38,857 bases of DNA, taken from the NCBI GenBank assembly GCA_017852075.1, contig JAFMLQ010000020.1:1-38857 (forward strand), read 5' to 3'. The position numbers were made by a program, and so were the translations under genes. Position 1 is the stretch's first letter. Each line of letters begins with the position of its first letter. This document shows positions 17,666 through 25,858 of this stretch, in pieces. Origin of the DNA: Flavobacteriaceae bacterium (lineage in GTDB: Bacteria > Bacteroidota > Bacteroidia > Flavobacteriales > Flavobacteriaceae). The notes under the pieces are model-generated. The model did not search any database, was not told the origin of the DNA, and worked only from the letters and a program-made list of their open reading frames with translations.

Positions 17666-18547
17666 TTACGAAGATACTGAACCTATATATTTCTTGGGAG
17701 TAGTTCCGTATTTCTTTTTAAAGGCAGCAATAAAATGACTTGCAGTACTGTAACCCAGTTTTAGTCCAACCTCGTTTACATTATATTTTTGAGAGTCCAG
17801 CATTCTTCTCGCCTCCTCCATTTTGTGATCTAATAAATAGGCAAAAACCGTATCTCCATAAATTTGTTTAAAGCCTTCTTTTAATTTTTTTAAAGAAAGT
17901 CCTATCTCATGAGCAAGTGCCTCCAAAGAGGGTGGATCCGTCATCCGTTCAAGAATAATTTTTTTGGCTTTTCTGATTTTTTGAACATTCTCCTCATCTA
18001 TCAAGAAGGGGCATTGTTCGACCGAAGGATCTTCATTTTTGTTGAAATACAAACTCAAAAGCTCATATACTTTCCCCTTAAAATATAGTGTCCTCATACT
18101 GTCGTGAACCTTTGCTTGCAATATTTGACTTAATACCACGGCTATAGAAGACGTAAAAGGCAGATTGTCATAATATTTTCTAGCACTATTTTCTGAACTT
18201 AGAAATGATATGTGATTTGCATCTGCTGAAAAAAGGGAGTGAAACTTGGCGATAGAAATTAAAACACTTACCATCCAAGTATCGGGTGCCAATTCAACAT
18301 CGATAGGTAATGCTTTTTGGGGATTGTATAGTAGCATGGAATGGTCTTCCAAAACTTGAAAAGTATAACGTCCTTCATTGAATGTGAAATTCGTTTGTCC
18401 TTTTAAACAAAAATGAAACTGAATCACATCTTGATTTACCTCATGTTCTTTCCGCAATGGGGCTTCCCCATCATTTTTGAATCGCAGCACAAAAAAACCT
18501 GTTTCAATTTCTGTTTGGAATAAAGAACTTGTATCGTTATTTTTCAT
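17666..18547 (-). CDS. AraC-family transcriptional regulator of the heme cluster
   Basis: This 293-residue protein has a C-terminal AraC/XylS double helix-turn-helix (about 190-290), including LEALAHEIGLSLKKLKEGF and the second helix region around EVGLKLGYSTASHFIAAFKK. The N-terminal 180 residues form a cupin-like sensor with a QFHFCLKG motif similar to PchR-type regulators that sense iron or siderophores. It is the first gene of the araC-hemH-MATE unit and is divergent from hemA, with 179 bp between the two start codons. Repeats in that gap make it the probable regulator of both arms. The ligand is unknown; heme, a porphyrin or iron status are the natural guesses from context. Confidence 0.9.
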   Translation of the reverse strand: MKNNDTSSLFQTEIETGFFVLRFKNDGEAPLRKEHEVNQDVIQFHFCLKGQTNFTFNEGRYTFQVLEDHSMLLYNPQKALPIDVELAPDTWMVSVLISIAKFHSLFSADANHISFLSSENSARKYYDNLPFTSSIAVVLSQILQAKVHDSMRTLYFKGKVYELLSLYFNKNEDPSVEQCPFLIDEENVQKIRKAKKIILERMTDPPSLEALAHEIGLSLKKLKEGFKQIYGDTVFAYLLDHKMEEARRMLDSQKYNVNEVGLKLGYSTASHFIAAFKKKYGTTPKKYIGSVSS

Positions 18548-18593
18548 AATTCATCTATTGCATACTTTTCTGGAAGAAACAAGAAAAGTTTAA

Positions 18594-18601
18594 CAAAAAT
18601 A
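18594..18601 (-). promoter_or_regulatory. Putative -7 element for araC-hemH (TATTTTTG on minus strand)
   Basis: CAAAAATA on the plus strand reads TATTTTTG on the minus strand, a full match to TAnnTTTG, 46 bp before the araC start. A TTTA (plus TAAA at 18621-18624) lies exactly 19 bp upstream as a three-of-four -33 match, overlapping the first TTAAAAC repeat. Confidence 0.45.
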
Positions 18602-18619
18602 GCTTTTTTAATGAGTTTA

Positions 18620-18662
18620 TTAAAACCTTGTTTTAAAACCTTCTGTGCTACTTTAAAACTTT
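18620..18662. repeat. Three direct repeats of TTAAAAC(C/T)TT between araC and hemA
   Basis: TTAAAACCTT occurs at 18620-18629 and 18633-18642, and TTAAAACTTT at 18653-18662. Start-to-start spacing is 13 and 20 bp. Spacing of about two helical turns between directly repeated half-sites is usual for AraC-family operators. The repeats sit between the two opposed TAttTTTG boxes, where a regulator could affect both directions. AT-richness of the region weakens the case somewhat. Confidence 0.5.
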
Positions 18663-18692
18663 TTAGCGTTATTTTTTCTAAATCCAGACCCT

Positions 18693-18700
18693 TATTTTTG
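18693..18700 (+). promoter_or_regulatory. Putative -7 element for hemA operon (TATTTTTG)
   Basis: TATTTTTG matches TAnnTTTG exactly and ends 26 bp before the preferred hemA ATG at 18727. The -33 position has only T-rich sequence (TTTT at 18672-18675), which would suit a promoter that needs an activator. Confidence 0.45.
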
Positions 18701-18726
18701 TCCCAGATTTTAGATTGATTATTGGA

Positions 18727-19962
18727 ATGGATGTGCATCATTTCTTTGCGGTTGGAGTAAGTTACAAAACAGCGAACATCGATTTTCGGGGGCGTTTTAG
18801 TCTCAATGATTCTCAACTCCACGCCTTATTCCTAGAAGCCAAATCTCTTGATATCAAGGATTTATTGGTCATTAACACTTGCAATAGGACTGAGCTTTAT
18901 GCCTGGGTGAAAGATGCAGAACAGTTGGTAAACTTGCTTTGTAATCACTCAGATGGAGATACTGCTTTTTTTAATCAAGTAGGGTATACGTTACAAAATG
19001 AAGTGGGTTTCAATCATTTATTTCGAGTAGGAACAGGGCTTGAAAGTCAAATTTTAGGTGACTTTGAAATAATTGGACAAATCAAAAAAGGATTTTATCG
19101 TTCAAAAAAAATGGGGCTTGCCGGGGGTTCTATGGAGCGTTTAACCAACGCTGTGATTCAGGCCAGTAAACGCATCAAAACAGAAACGGAAATTTCCAGT
19201 GGTGCCACTTCTGTAGCCTTTGCTTCCGTACAATATATTCTTCAAAATGTGGAAGCAATCTCACAGAAGAATATACTGCTATTCGGTTTGGGTAAAATAG
19301 GAAGGAACACTTGCGAAAACCTTGTAAAGCACACCCAAAACGATCATATTGTATTAATCAACAGAACCCAAGAACGCGCAGAAAAGATTGCAGGAAAGTT
19401 TCCAGTACATGTAAAACCTTATGGCGCACTAACATCTGCAATTCATGAAAGTGATGTGCTAATAGTCGCTACAGGTGCCCAAAATCCAACCATCACTTCC
19501 GATTTAATCCACACCACAAAACCCTTGCTTATACTAGATCTTTCCATACCCAGAAATGTTTCTTCTGAGGTACATGGATTGGATCATGTACAAGTGGTTC
19601 ATCTGGATGAGCTTTCTCAAATTACAGATGCCACTTTTGAAAAGCGTAAAAAATTCATCCCCAAAGCGGAAGTGATTTTAGAAGAAATAAAATCTGAATT
19701 TATCGTTTGGCTAAAACACAGAAAATACATCCCAGCTCTCAACGCTTTTAAAGAAAAAATTGTTCTTTCAAAAAAAGAAAAACAAGAGATTGAAAATTAT
19801 GTAAACCACTGTTTTGGTTTCCAAAGAAAGCAACAAATTGCACAAAAAATCACAGGTCAAATCGCAGCCTATTTAAGAGAAAATCCACATCAAGCAGAGG
19901 AGACCGTAGAGCTGATTACCGAAATTTTCCAGCTGGAATCTGAGAAACTCCCACAAAAATGA
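18727..19962 (+). CDS. hemA: Glutamyl-tRNA reductase
   Basis: This 411-residue NADPH-dependent enzyme reduces glutamyl-tRNA to glutamate-1-semialdehyde, the committed step of the C5 tetrapyrrole route. The catalytic cysteine is C52 in NTCNRTELYAW. A Rossmann motif FGLGKIGRNTCENL (about 190-203) binds NADPH, and a C-terminal helical dimerisation domain follows from about residue 310. An in-frame TTG at 18715 would add four residues, but the ATG at 18727 is preferred because MDVHHFFAVGVSYKTAN matches the usual family start and follows the -7 box at a sensible distance. It overlaps hemC by 4 bp (ATGA). It is the head of the rightward heme arm. Confidence 0.95.
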   Translation: MDVHHFFAVGVSYKTANIDFRGRFSLNDSQLHALFLEAKSLDIKDLLVINTCNRTELYAWVKDAEQLVNLLCNHSDGDTAFFNQVGYTLQNEVGFNHLFRVGTGLESQILGDFEIIGQIKKGFYRSKKMGLAGGSMERLTNAVIQASKRIKTETEISSGATSVAFASVQYILQNVEAISQKNILLFGLGKIGRNTCENLVKHTQNDHIVLINRTQERAEKIAGKFPVHVKPYGALTSAIHESDVLIVATGAQNPTITSDLIHTTKPLLILDLSIPRNVSSEVHGLDHVQVVHLDELSQITDATFEKRKKFIPKAEVILEEIKSEFIVWLKHRKYIPALNAFKEKIVLSKKEKQEIENYVNHCFGFQRKQQIAQKITGQIAAYLRENPHQAEETVELITEIFQLESEKLPQK

Positions 19963-20864
19963 TACGTATTGGAACACGAAAAAGTGCTTTAGCAATATGG
20001 CAAGCTACACAGGTCAAAAAGCATTTGGAAAAACTAGGGGAAACGTGCATCCTTGTTCCTATTGAAAGTAGAGGCGATCAGGATTTGATCCAACCCCTTT
20101 ACGCTATGGGTATTCAGGGAATATTTACCAAAAGCTTAGACAGTGCACTTTTAAGCCAAACCATTGATATCGCAGTACACAGTCTCAAAGATGTCCCCAC
20201 AAAGTTACCCGAAGGTATTAAAATCTCAGCCTGTTTAAAACGAGGTCCCGCCCATGACGTAGTGGTTTATCATCCCGATTTTTTTGATTGGAATCAAAAT
20301 ACAGTCATCGGAACAGGAAGTTTAAGACGCAAGGCCCAATGGCTCAGAAAATACCCTCAGCACAATACAGAAAACTTGAGAGGAAACCTTCAAAAACGGC
20401 TTGAAAAACTGAACGCTTCTTCTTGGGGAGGAGCCATTTTTGCACAAGCGGGTTTGGTGCGTATGGATCTATTGAAAGAAAACTTTTCACTATTGGACTG
20501 GATGATCCCCGCTCCTGCTCAAGGCATAATCGGGGTTGCTTCCTTAAAAAAAGATACTGCTTTATCGAATGTCGTACAACAACTGAATTGTGAAGAAACT
20601 TCACTCTGTGCTGAAGTAGAACGTACTTTCTTAAACACCCTAGAGGGAGGTTGCACCGCACCCATTGGCGCTTATGCTTTTATCAAAGAGCAGAAGTTGC
20701 ATTTTCAAGGAGGCTTGTTTTCACTAGATGGAAAAAAAGCCATAGAATATCAAACAGAAACTTCCTTAGAGCAAGGTCCTGCCATAGGAAAAGAAGCCGC
20801 CATTCATATCCTAGAAAATGGAGGTGCCCAATTGATGCAACAAATAAAAAGTCAACTGAAATGA
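19959..20864 (+). CDS. hemC: Hydroxymethylbilane synthase (porphobilinogen deaminase)
   Basis: This 301-residue enzyme joins four porphobilinogen molecules into hydroxymethylbilane. The cofactor-bearing cysteine is C232 in LEGGCTAPIGAYA, where the dipyrromethane is attached. The catalytic aspartate is D78 in VHSLKDVPT, and arginines that bind the substrate acids are present in GSLRRKAQWLR (120-130). Length is typical. It overlaps hemA by 4 bp at its start and hemD by 4 bp at its end, so translation of the three is probably coupled. Confidence 0.97.
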   Translation: MIRIGTRKSALAIWQATQVKKHLEKLGETCILVPIESRGDQDLIQPLYAMGIQGIFTKSLDSALLSQTIDIAVHSLKDVPTKLPEGIKISACLKRGPAHDVVVYHPDFFDWNQNTVIGTGSLRRKAQWLRKYPQHNTENLRGNLQKRLEKLNASSWGGAIFAQAGLVRMDLLKENFSLLDWMIPAPAQGIIGVASLKKDTALSNVVQQLNCEETSLCAEVERTFLNTLEGGCTAPIGAYAFIKEQKLHFQGGLFSLDGKKAIEYQTETSLEQGPAIGKEAAIHILENGGAQLMQQIKSQLK

Positions 20865-21538
20865 GACTTCTCACAACTAAAAAGATAAGTCCCCATTTCA
20901 AAGACCGCTTGATTCAACACGGAATGTCTTTGATTTCACATCCTTTTATCCAAATAGAATCGCTTCCCATAAGTATATCTAAAGTTCAACCTATACTAAT
21001 TTTTACTAGTCAAAATGCAGTTAATATCGCCTTTGAATCGGTGGAAATAAAAAAACAAATTCAGGGGAAAAACTGTTTTTGTGTAGGGGAAAAGACAAAA
21101 TCACTTTTAGAAGAAAAAGGTCAAAAAGTGATAAAAATGTGCCAAAATTCGTCAGATTTAGCCCAATTTATAGCAAAAAATCACGAAAATGACTCTTTTT
21201 CGTTTTTTTGTGGAAAGCAAAGAAGACCCGAAATCGAAACCATTTTGCATCAAAAAAAGATTGTTTTGGCTATACACGAATTATATCAAACCAACTTGAC
21301 CCCCCATCACTTTCAAATGCATTTCGACGGAGTTCTCTTTTTTAGTCCTTCGGCAGTGACCAGTTTTTTTATGGAAAATAGCTGGTCTGACCACATGCAT
21401 GGGTTTTGTATCGGAACTACTACCGCCTCGGAATTAGCAAAATATACGCCACAGTTTAGTACTGCAAAACAACCTAGTGAAAGTCACCTTTTATTAACCA
21501 TACACCACTATTACTCACAACATTATGCTAAAAAATGA
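20861..21538 (+). CDS. hemD: Uroporphyrinogen-III synthase
   Basis: This 225-residue protein is called HemD from position and fold: it lies between hemC and hemE and has the two-lobed pattern of a divergent uroporphyrinogen-III synthase, with [18 protein letters not shown] in the first lobe and [18 protein letters not shown] plus [11 protein letters not shown] in the second. It cyclises hydroxymethylbilane with inversion of ring D. The open frame extends 70 codons further upstream inside hemC, but the ATG at 20861, which overlaps the hemC stop as ATGA, is the sensible start. The coding sequence overlaps the start of hemE by 14 bp. HemD sequences are weakly conserved, so context carries much of the weight. 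Confidence 0.9.
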   Translation: MRLLTTKKISPHFKDRLIQHGMSLISHPFIQIESLPISISKVQPILIFTSQNAVNIAFESVEIKKQIQGKNCFCVGEKTKSLLEEKGQKVIKMCQNSSDLAQFIAKNHENDSFSFFCGKQRRPEIETILHQKKIVLAIHELYQTNLTPHHFQMHFDGVLFFSPSAVTSFFMENSWSDHMHGFCIGTTTASELAKYTPQFSTAKQPSESHLLLTIHHYYSQHYAKK

Positions 21539-22547
21539 TCTTTTTTTAAGAGCACTGAAAGGCGAGCCAGTAAGGCGTCCTCCAGTGTGGATGATGCGTC
21601 AAGCGGGAAGATATCTTCCTGATTTTATGGCGCTCAAAAACAAATACGACTTCTTTACGCGTTGTCAAACTCCAGAACTCGCAACAGAAATTACCATCAT
21701 GCCAATTGACCAAATAGGTCCTGATGCCGCTATTTTATTTAGTGATATTTTAGTTGTATTACAGGCCATGCAAATACCCGTGGAGATGAAAGATGGTATC
21801 GGCCCTTGGATTCCAAATCCCATAAAGTCCCAAGCAGATGTAGACCAAGCCATTGTGCCTGACATTCACGAACATTTGGGCTATGTAATGGAGGCCATCA
21901 AGATGACAAAAATTGAACTGAATGAACGGGTCCCTCTAATCGGATTTGCGGGTTCACCCTGGACCTTATTGTGTTATGCTGTTCAAGGACAAGGATCTAA
22001 AACTTTTGACAAGGCAAAAGCGTTTTGTTTCAGCCAGCCCGAGGCTGCACATGCATTACTCCAAAAAATTACAGATACTACGATTCTATATTTGAAAGAA
22101 AAAGTAGCCGCTGGAGTGGATGCTGTTCAAATTTTTGACTCTTGGGGGGGACTACTTTCTCCTGAAGATTATCAACTTTTCTCTTGGCCTTATATCCAAC
22201 AAATAGTGCACGCTCTCAAAGATGAAATTCCAGTAATTGTATTTGGTAAGGGCTGTTGGTTTGCGCTTAATGAAATGGCAAAGTCAGGAGCTTCTGCTCT
22301 GGGGGTGGATTGGACCTGCTCTGCAAGAAATGCACGATATCTTTCTGGAGGACAAATTACACTTCAGGGAAATTTTGATCCATCACGATTACTGTCACCC
22401 ATACCAGAAATTACTGAAGCAGTGTACAAAATGATCAATGAATTTGGAAAAGATCGTTATATCGTAAACCTGGGGCACGGAATTCTTCCCAACATCCCTG
22501 TGGATCATGCCAAAGCCTTTGTCGATGCGGTGAAATCATACTACTAA
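21525..22547 (+). CDS. hemE: Uroporphyrinogen decarboxylase
   Basis: This 340-residue cofactor-free enzyme removes four carboxyl groups from uroporphyrinogen III to give coproporphyrinogen III. The signature [16 protein letters not shown] (19-34) supplies R25 and R29, and D74 in AILFSDILV is the substrate-binding aspartate. [15 protein letters not shown] and the C-terminal [19 protein letters not shown] complete the family pattern. Length is normal. The start lies inside the end of hemD (14-bp overlap) and hemF follows after 11 bp. Confidence 0.97.
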   Translation: MLKNDLFLRALKGEPVRRPPVWMMRQAGRYLPDFMALKNKYDFFTRCQTPELATEITIMPIDQIGPDAAILFSDILVVLQAMQIPVEMKDGIGPWIPNPIKSQADVDQAIVPDIHEHLGYVMEAIKMTKIELNERVPLIGFAGSPWTLLCYAVQGQGSKTFDKAKAFCFSQPEAAHALLQKITDTTILYLKEKVAAGVDAVQIFDSWGGLLSPEDYQLFSWPYIQQIVHALKDEIPVIVFGKGCWFALNEMAKSGASALGVDWTCSARNARYLSGGQITLQGNFDPSRLLSPIPEITEAVYKMINEFGKDRYIVNLGHGILPNIPVDHAKAFVDAVKSYY

Positions 22548-22558
22548 ACCTTAGCCCA

Positions 22559-23461
22559 ATGAAAGATCTCTTTTACAGATACATCCAAAATTTGCAAGAT
22601 ACCATTACCCAGACGCTTGAGGCGATTGATGGTAAAGCGCAATTTAAAGAAGATTTGTGGCAACGACCAGAAGGAGGAGGCGGACGTACTCGGGTGATTG
22701 AAAATGGAAGTGTAATTGAAAAAGGAGGTGTGAATATTTCTGCCGTCCATGGGCCGCTTCCCAAAAGTATGCAGGCTTATTTTAACGTAGAGGAGGTCGA
22801 TTTTTTTGCCTGTGGTCTGAGCCTCGTGATTCATCCTAAGAACCCTATGGCACCTACAGTACATGCCAATTGGCGTTATTTTGAAATGTATGACACGCAG
22901 GGAAAAATCGTGGACCAATGGTTTGGCGGTGGACAAGACCTCACTCCATATTACCTTTTTGAAGAAGATGTTCGCCATTTTCACCAGACCTGTAAAACTA
23001 CATGTGATTTGTTTCATCCCGATTTTTATCCCGATTTTAAACAAAAATGTGATGCGTATTTTTTTAATACACACCGCAAAGAAGCAAGGGGAGTTGGTGG
23101 GCTTTTTTTTGATTACCTCAAAGAAAACGATTCTTTTAGCCTAAAAAATCGTTATGATTTTGTCACTGCAGTAGGAGATTCCTTTTTAGAGGCTTATACC
23201 CCCATTTTGAAGAAACGAAAAGAACTAAACTATACTCCTGATCAACGCAAATGGCAAGAGATCAGAAGGGGACGTTATGTGGAATTCAACTTGGTACATG
23301 ACAAAGGAACCCTCTTTGGTTTGCGTACCAACGGAAGAATTGAAAGTATTTTGATGAGCCTCCCTCCTAAAGTCCAATGGCACTACGACCATCATCCGGA
23401 AGAGGATAGTGAGGAAGCTGCACTTCTGGAGGTATTAAAATCTCCGAGAAACTGGGTGTAA
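22559..23461 (+). CDS. hemF: Oxygen-dependent coproporphyrinogen III oxidase
   Basis: This 300-residue enzyme uses O2 to decarboxylate coproporphyrinogen III to protoporphyrinogen IX. Family landmarks are GGGGRTRVIENG (39-50), the WFGGGQDLTPYYLFEED stretch (121-137) and the C-terminal GLRTNGRIESILMSLPP. This is the aerobic form; no radical-SAM hemN is in the window. It suits an aerobic or microaerobic life and pairs with HemJ for the next step. It lies 11 bp after hemE and 62 bp before the antiporter gene. Confidence 0.96.
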   Translation: MKDLFYRYIQNLQDTITQTLEAIDGKAQFKEDLWQRPEGGGGRTRVIENGSVIEKGGVNISAVHGPLPKSMQAYFNVEEVDFFACGLSLVIHPKNPMAPTVHANWRYFEMYDTQGKIVDQWFGGGQDLTPYYLFEEDVRHFHQTCKTTCDLFHPDFYPDFKQKCDAYFFNTHRKEARGVGGLFFDYLKENDSFSLKNRYDFVTAVGDSFLEAYTPILKKRKELNYTPDQRKWQEIRRGRYVEFNLVHDKGTLFGLRTNGRIESILMSLPPKVQWHYDHHPEEDSEEAALLEVLKSPRNWV

Positions 23462-23523
23462 AAAGCATTACTGTGAATGAAAAAAGAATATTTTGTACTT
23501 TAAATAACTAATTACGCAATGCC

Positions 23524-24810
23524 ATGAATACCCTAGACATCTTATTTGTACTTCCTTTATTGATCATTTTCTCCTATTTATTTGATGCCTTTGCACGAAA
23601 GACTAAATTCCCTTCGGTCATCCTGCTTATGGCGACAGGAATCATCGTTAGGTTTCTCATCTCTTTTTCAGGGTATGACAATTTTGAATTTCTAGACAAC
23701 CTTATTCCTGTTTTGGGTACTATCGGCCTTATTTTAATTGTCTTAGAAGGTGCAATTGAACTAGAAATTACCCGTGAAAAATTACCTTTAATAGTAAAAG
23801 GGTTTTTTACTGCACTGGTCATTCTTGTTGGTAATATCTATGTGCTCCAATTTTTATTTCAACGCTTTTTTGAAATGGACGGTGTCAGTGCTGTGCTTTT
23901 TGCTATTCCTCTTGCTATTATCAGTAGTGCTGTAGCAATTCCTTCGGCTTCTAGCCTGCTTCAACTCCAACGGGAATTTGTGGTCTATGAATCTACGTTT
24001 TCCGATATTTTGGGGATAATGATTTTTAATTATGCCCTGCGCCAATCGGAGTCCCAACAACCTCTCTTGGGGCCAGAACCGATGGTATCCTTAGTGCTTC
24101 AAATTATTGGAGTGATTGTCATTTCATTAGTGATTACCTATGTTTTGTTCCGACTAATGCAACAAATCGATCACAAGGTGAAATTCTTTTTGATTCTAGC
24201 TTTATTGATTTTGGTCTATGCCTTTGGGAAAGTACTTCATCTTCCCGCTTTGGTTACCATCTTTATTTTTGGTGCCTTTTTGAGTAACGTGAAGAGTCTT
24301 CTCCCACCCTTTTTAAGAAAAACCCTTGATCTGAAAACAACGGAAAAAGAGCTCCACGAGTTTCATATTCTCACCGCAGAATCAACTTTTTTAGTTCGTA
24401 CTTTTTTCTTTCTATTCTTTGGCTTTTCAATCCAAATTTCTGACTTTACAAGTCCTGGGCCGTTGATCAATGGACTGCTTATTTTTTTGGTCATGTTTGT
24501 ACTTCGCTATGTTTATTTTACCGCAACGAGTTTAAAACTAAAACCCAGCCCACTGGTTTATATGTCGCCTCGGGGATTAATTAGTATTTTACTTTTTCTT
24601 CAACTCAAAGAGGTTGCATTTATCAATTTTGAAGAAAGCCCTATTGATGAACGTATGCTTCTCATTGTCATTTTGAGTTCAATGTTGGTTATGCTACTAG
24701 GCACGATGAAAAAAGACAAGAAAAAAGATATCATAGTCGAAGACGATGAGACTCCCTTATCTGTAGAAATGGAAATTGAACCCCAATCCCTTACTGAGGA
24801 GGAGACCTAA
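23524..24810 (+). CDS. Cation:proton antiporter (Na+/H+ exchanger family) inside the heme arm
   Basis: This 428-residue membrane protein has about 11-12 helices of the Na_H_Exchanger (CPA) fold. Landmarks are the early FARKTKFPSVILLMATGI and the core PLAIISSAVAIPSASSL, where the family usually has the acidic ion-binding pair; here the corresponding region has SSAVAIPS and a nearby STFSDILGIM, so D162 is the likely acidic centre. The tail (about 400-428) is strongly charged, with KKDKKKD followed by acidic residues, and there is no RCK/TrkA domain. It sits between hemF (62 bp) and hemB (21 bp) and is likely co-transcribed. Its ion and its relation to heme are not known. Confidence 0.88.
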   Translation: MNTLDILFVLPLLIIFSYLFDAFARKTKFPSVILLMATGIIVRFLISFSGYDNFEFLDNLIPVLGTIGLILIVLEGAIELEITREKLPLIVKGFFTALVILVGNIYVLQFLFQRFFEMDGVSAVLFAIPLAIISSAVAIPSASSLLQLQREFVVYESTFSDILGIMIFNYALRQSESQQPLLGPEPMVSLVLQIIGVIVISLVITYVLFRLMQQIDHKVKFFLILALLILVYAFGKVLHLPALVTIFIFGAFLSNVKSLLPPFLRKTLDLKTTEKELHEFHILTAESTFLVRTFFFLFFGFSIQISDFTSPGPLINGLLIFLVMFVLRYVYFTATSLKLKPSPLVYMSPRGLISILLFLQLKEVAFINFEESPIDERMLLIVILSSMLVMLLGTMKKDKKKDIIVEDDETPLSVEMEIEPQSLTEEET

Positions 24811-24831
24811 AATCTTTAAAACAAAAAATCT

Positions 24832-25803
24832 ATGTATCCCATTCAACGAAATAGAAGACTGCGAGCTAACGCTAGCCTAAGGGCTTTGGTGCAAGAATTC
24901 AGTCTATCCCCCAACGACTTTATTGTACCCTTGTTTGTCATTGAAGGAACTCAAACCAAAGAAGAAATTCCGTCTATGCCAGGGTACTATAGAATGAGTA
25001 TTGATTTACTTTCAACCCACGTAAAAAGTCTATGGTCTTTGGGGTTGAAATCGGTTTTGCTTTTTGTTAAAGTGCCCAATGCACTCAAAGATAATTTAGG
25101 GACAGAGGCACTCAATCCCGAGGGACTTATGCAGCGAGCCATCAAAACAGTAAAAGAGGCTACCCCAGAAATGGTAGTGATGACGGATGTAGCGCTAGAC
25201 CCTTATTCTTCTTATGGTCATGATGGGATCGTAGAAGCAGGGAAAATTGTCAATGATTCTACTATAAAGGTACTTTCCAAGATAGCATTATCTCACGCTC
25301 ATGCTGGGGCTGACGTAGTTGCGCCTAGTGATATGATGGATGGGAGAATTCTTAAAATACGGGAAGAACTAGAACTAGCAAACTTCACCGATACGGTCAT
25401 TATGAGTTATAGCGCAAAATACGCTTCTGGTTTTTACGGTCCTTTTCGGGATGCATTAGATTCTGCACCTGGATTTGGGGACAAAAAAACCTATCAAATG
25501 GATTTTAGAAATCGAAAAGAAGCCTTGATAGAAACCCAACGTGATATTGAAGAAGGTGCAGATATCGTAATGGTAAAACCAGGTTTAGCGTATCTGGATA
25601 TCATCAGAGACCTAAGAGAAGAAGTAGCTGTACCCATTGCCGCATATCAAGTAAGTGGGGAGTATGCCATGCTAAAAGCCGCCGCCGAAAAAGGATGGCT
25701 AGATCATGACCAAATTATGATAGAACAATTACTCAGCTTCAAGAGGGCTGGAGCTTCATTGATCGCAAGCTACTTTGCAGAAGCAGTTGTTAAACTAATC
25801 TAA
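24832..25803 (+). CDS. hemB: Delta-aminolevulinic acid dehydratase (porphobilinogen synthase)
   Basis: This 323-residue enzyme condenses two 5-aminolevulinate molecules into porphobilinogen. The two Schiff-base lysines are K196 in MSYSAKYASGF and K249 in VMVKPGLAYLD. The segment that binds catalytic zinc through three cysteines in animal and E. coli enzymes reads TDVALDPYSSYGHDG (118-132) here and has no cysteine, so this belongs to the Asp-type, magnesium-linked or zinc-independent group. It is the last heme gene of the rightward arm, 21 bp after the antiporter. A good promoter for the next gene follows it. Confidence 0.97.
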   Translation: MYPIQRNRRLRANASLRALVQEFSLSPNDFIVPLFVIEGTQTKEEIPSMPGYYRMSIDLLSTHVKSLWSLGLKSVLLFVKVPNALKDNLGTEALNPEGLMQRAIKTVKEATPEMVVMTDVALDPYSSYGHDGIVEAGKIVNDSTIKVLSKIALSHAHAGADVVAPSDMMDGRILKIREELELANFTDTVIMSYSAKYASGFYGPFRDALDSAPGFGDKKTYQMDFRNRKEALIETQRDIEEGADIVMVKPGLAYLDIIRDLREEVAVPIAAYQVSGEYAMLKAAAEKGWLDHDQIMIEQLLSFKRAGASLIASYFAEAVVKLI

Positions 25804-25809
25804 ATTAGT

Positions 25810-25838
25810 ATTGTAGGCAAATTAAAATTGTAATTTTG
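25810..25838 (+). promoter_or_regulatory. Promoter of the DM13 lipoprotein gene
   Basis: ATTG (25810-25813) and TAATTTTG (25831-25838) are separated by 17 bp and match the Bacteroidota -33/-7 pattern (TTTG and TAnnTTTG) with one mismatch in the -33. The start codon is at 25859, giving a short leader. This suggests the lipoprotein is transcribed apart from hemB. Confidence 0.55.
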
Positions 25839-25858
25839 TCAAGACCCAAATCCTTGAC

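Noticed and set aside
18715-18726. TTG start for hemA four codons upstream of the ATG
   Set aside because: A TTG start is possible, but the ATG at 18727 gives the usual family N-terminus and sits at a better distance from the -7 box.
20651-20860. Upstream extension of the hemD frame by 70 codons, inside hemC
   Set aside because: The extension overlaps well-conserved hemC sequence and reads as Arg-rich nonsense; the ATG at 20861 overlapping the hemC stop is the natural start.
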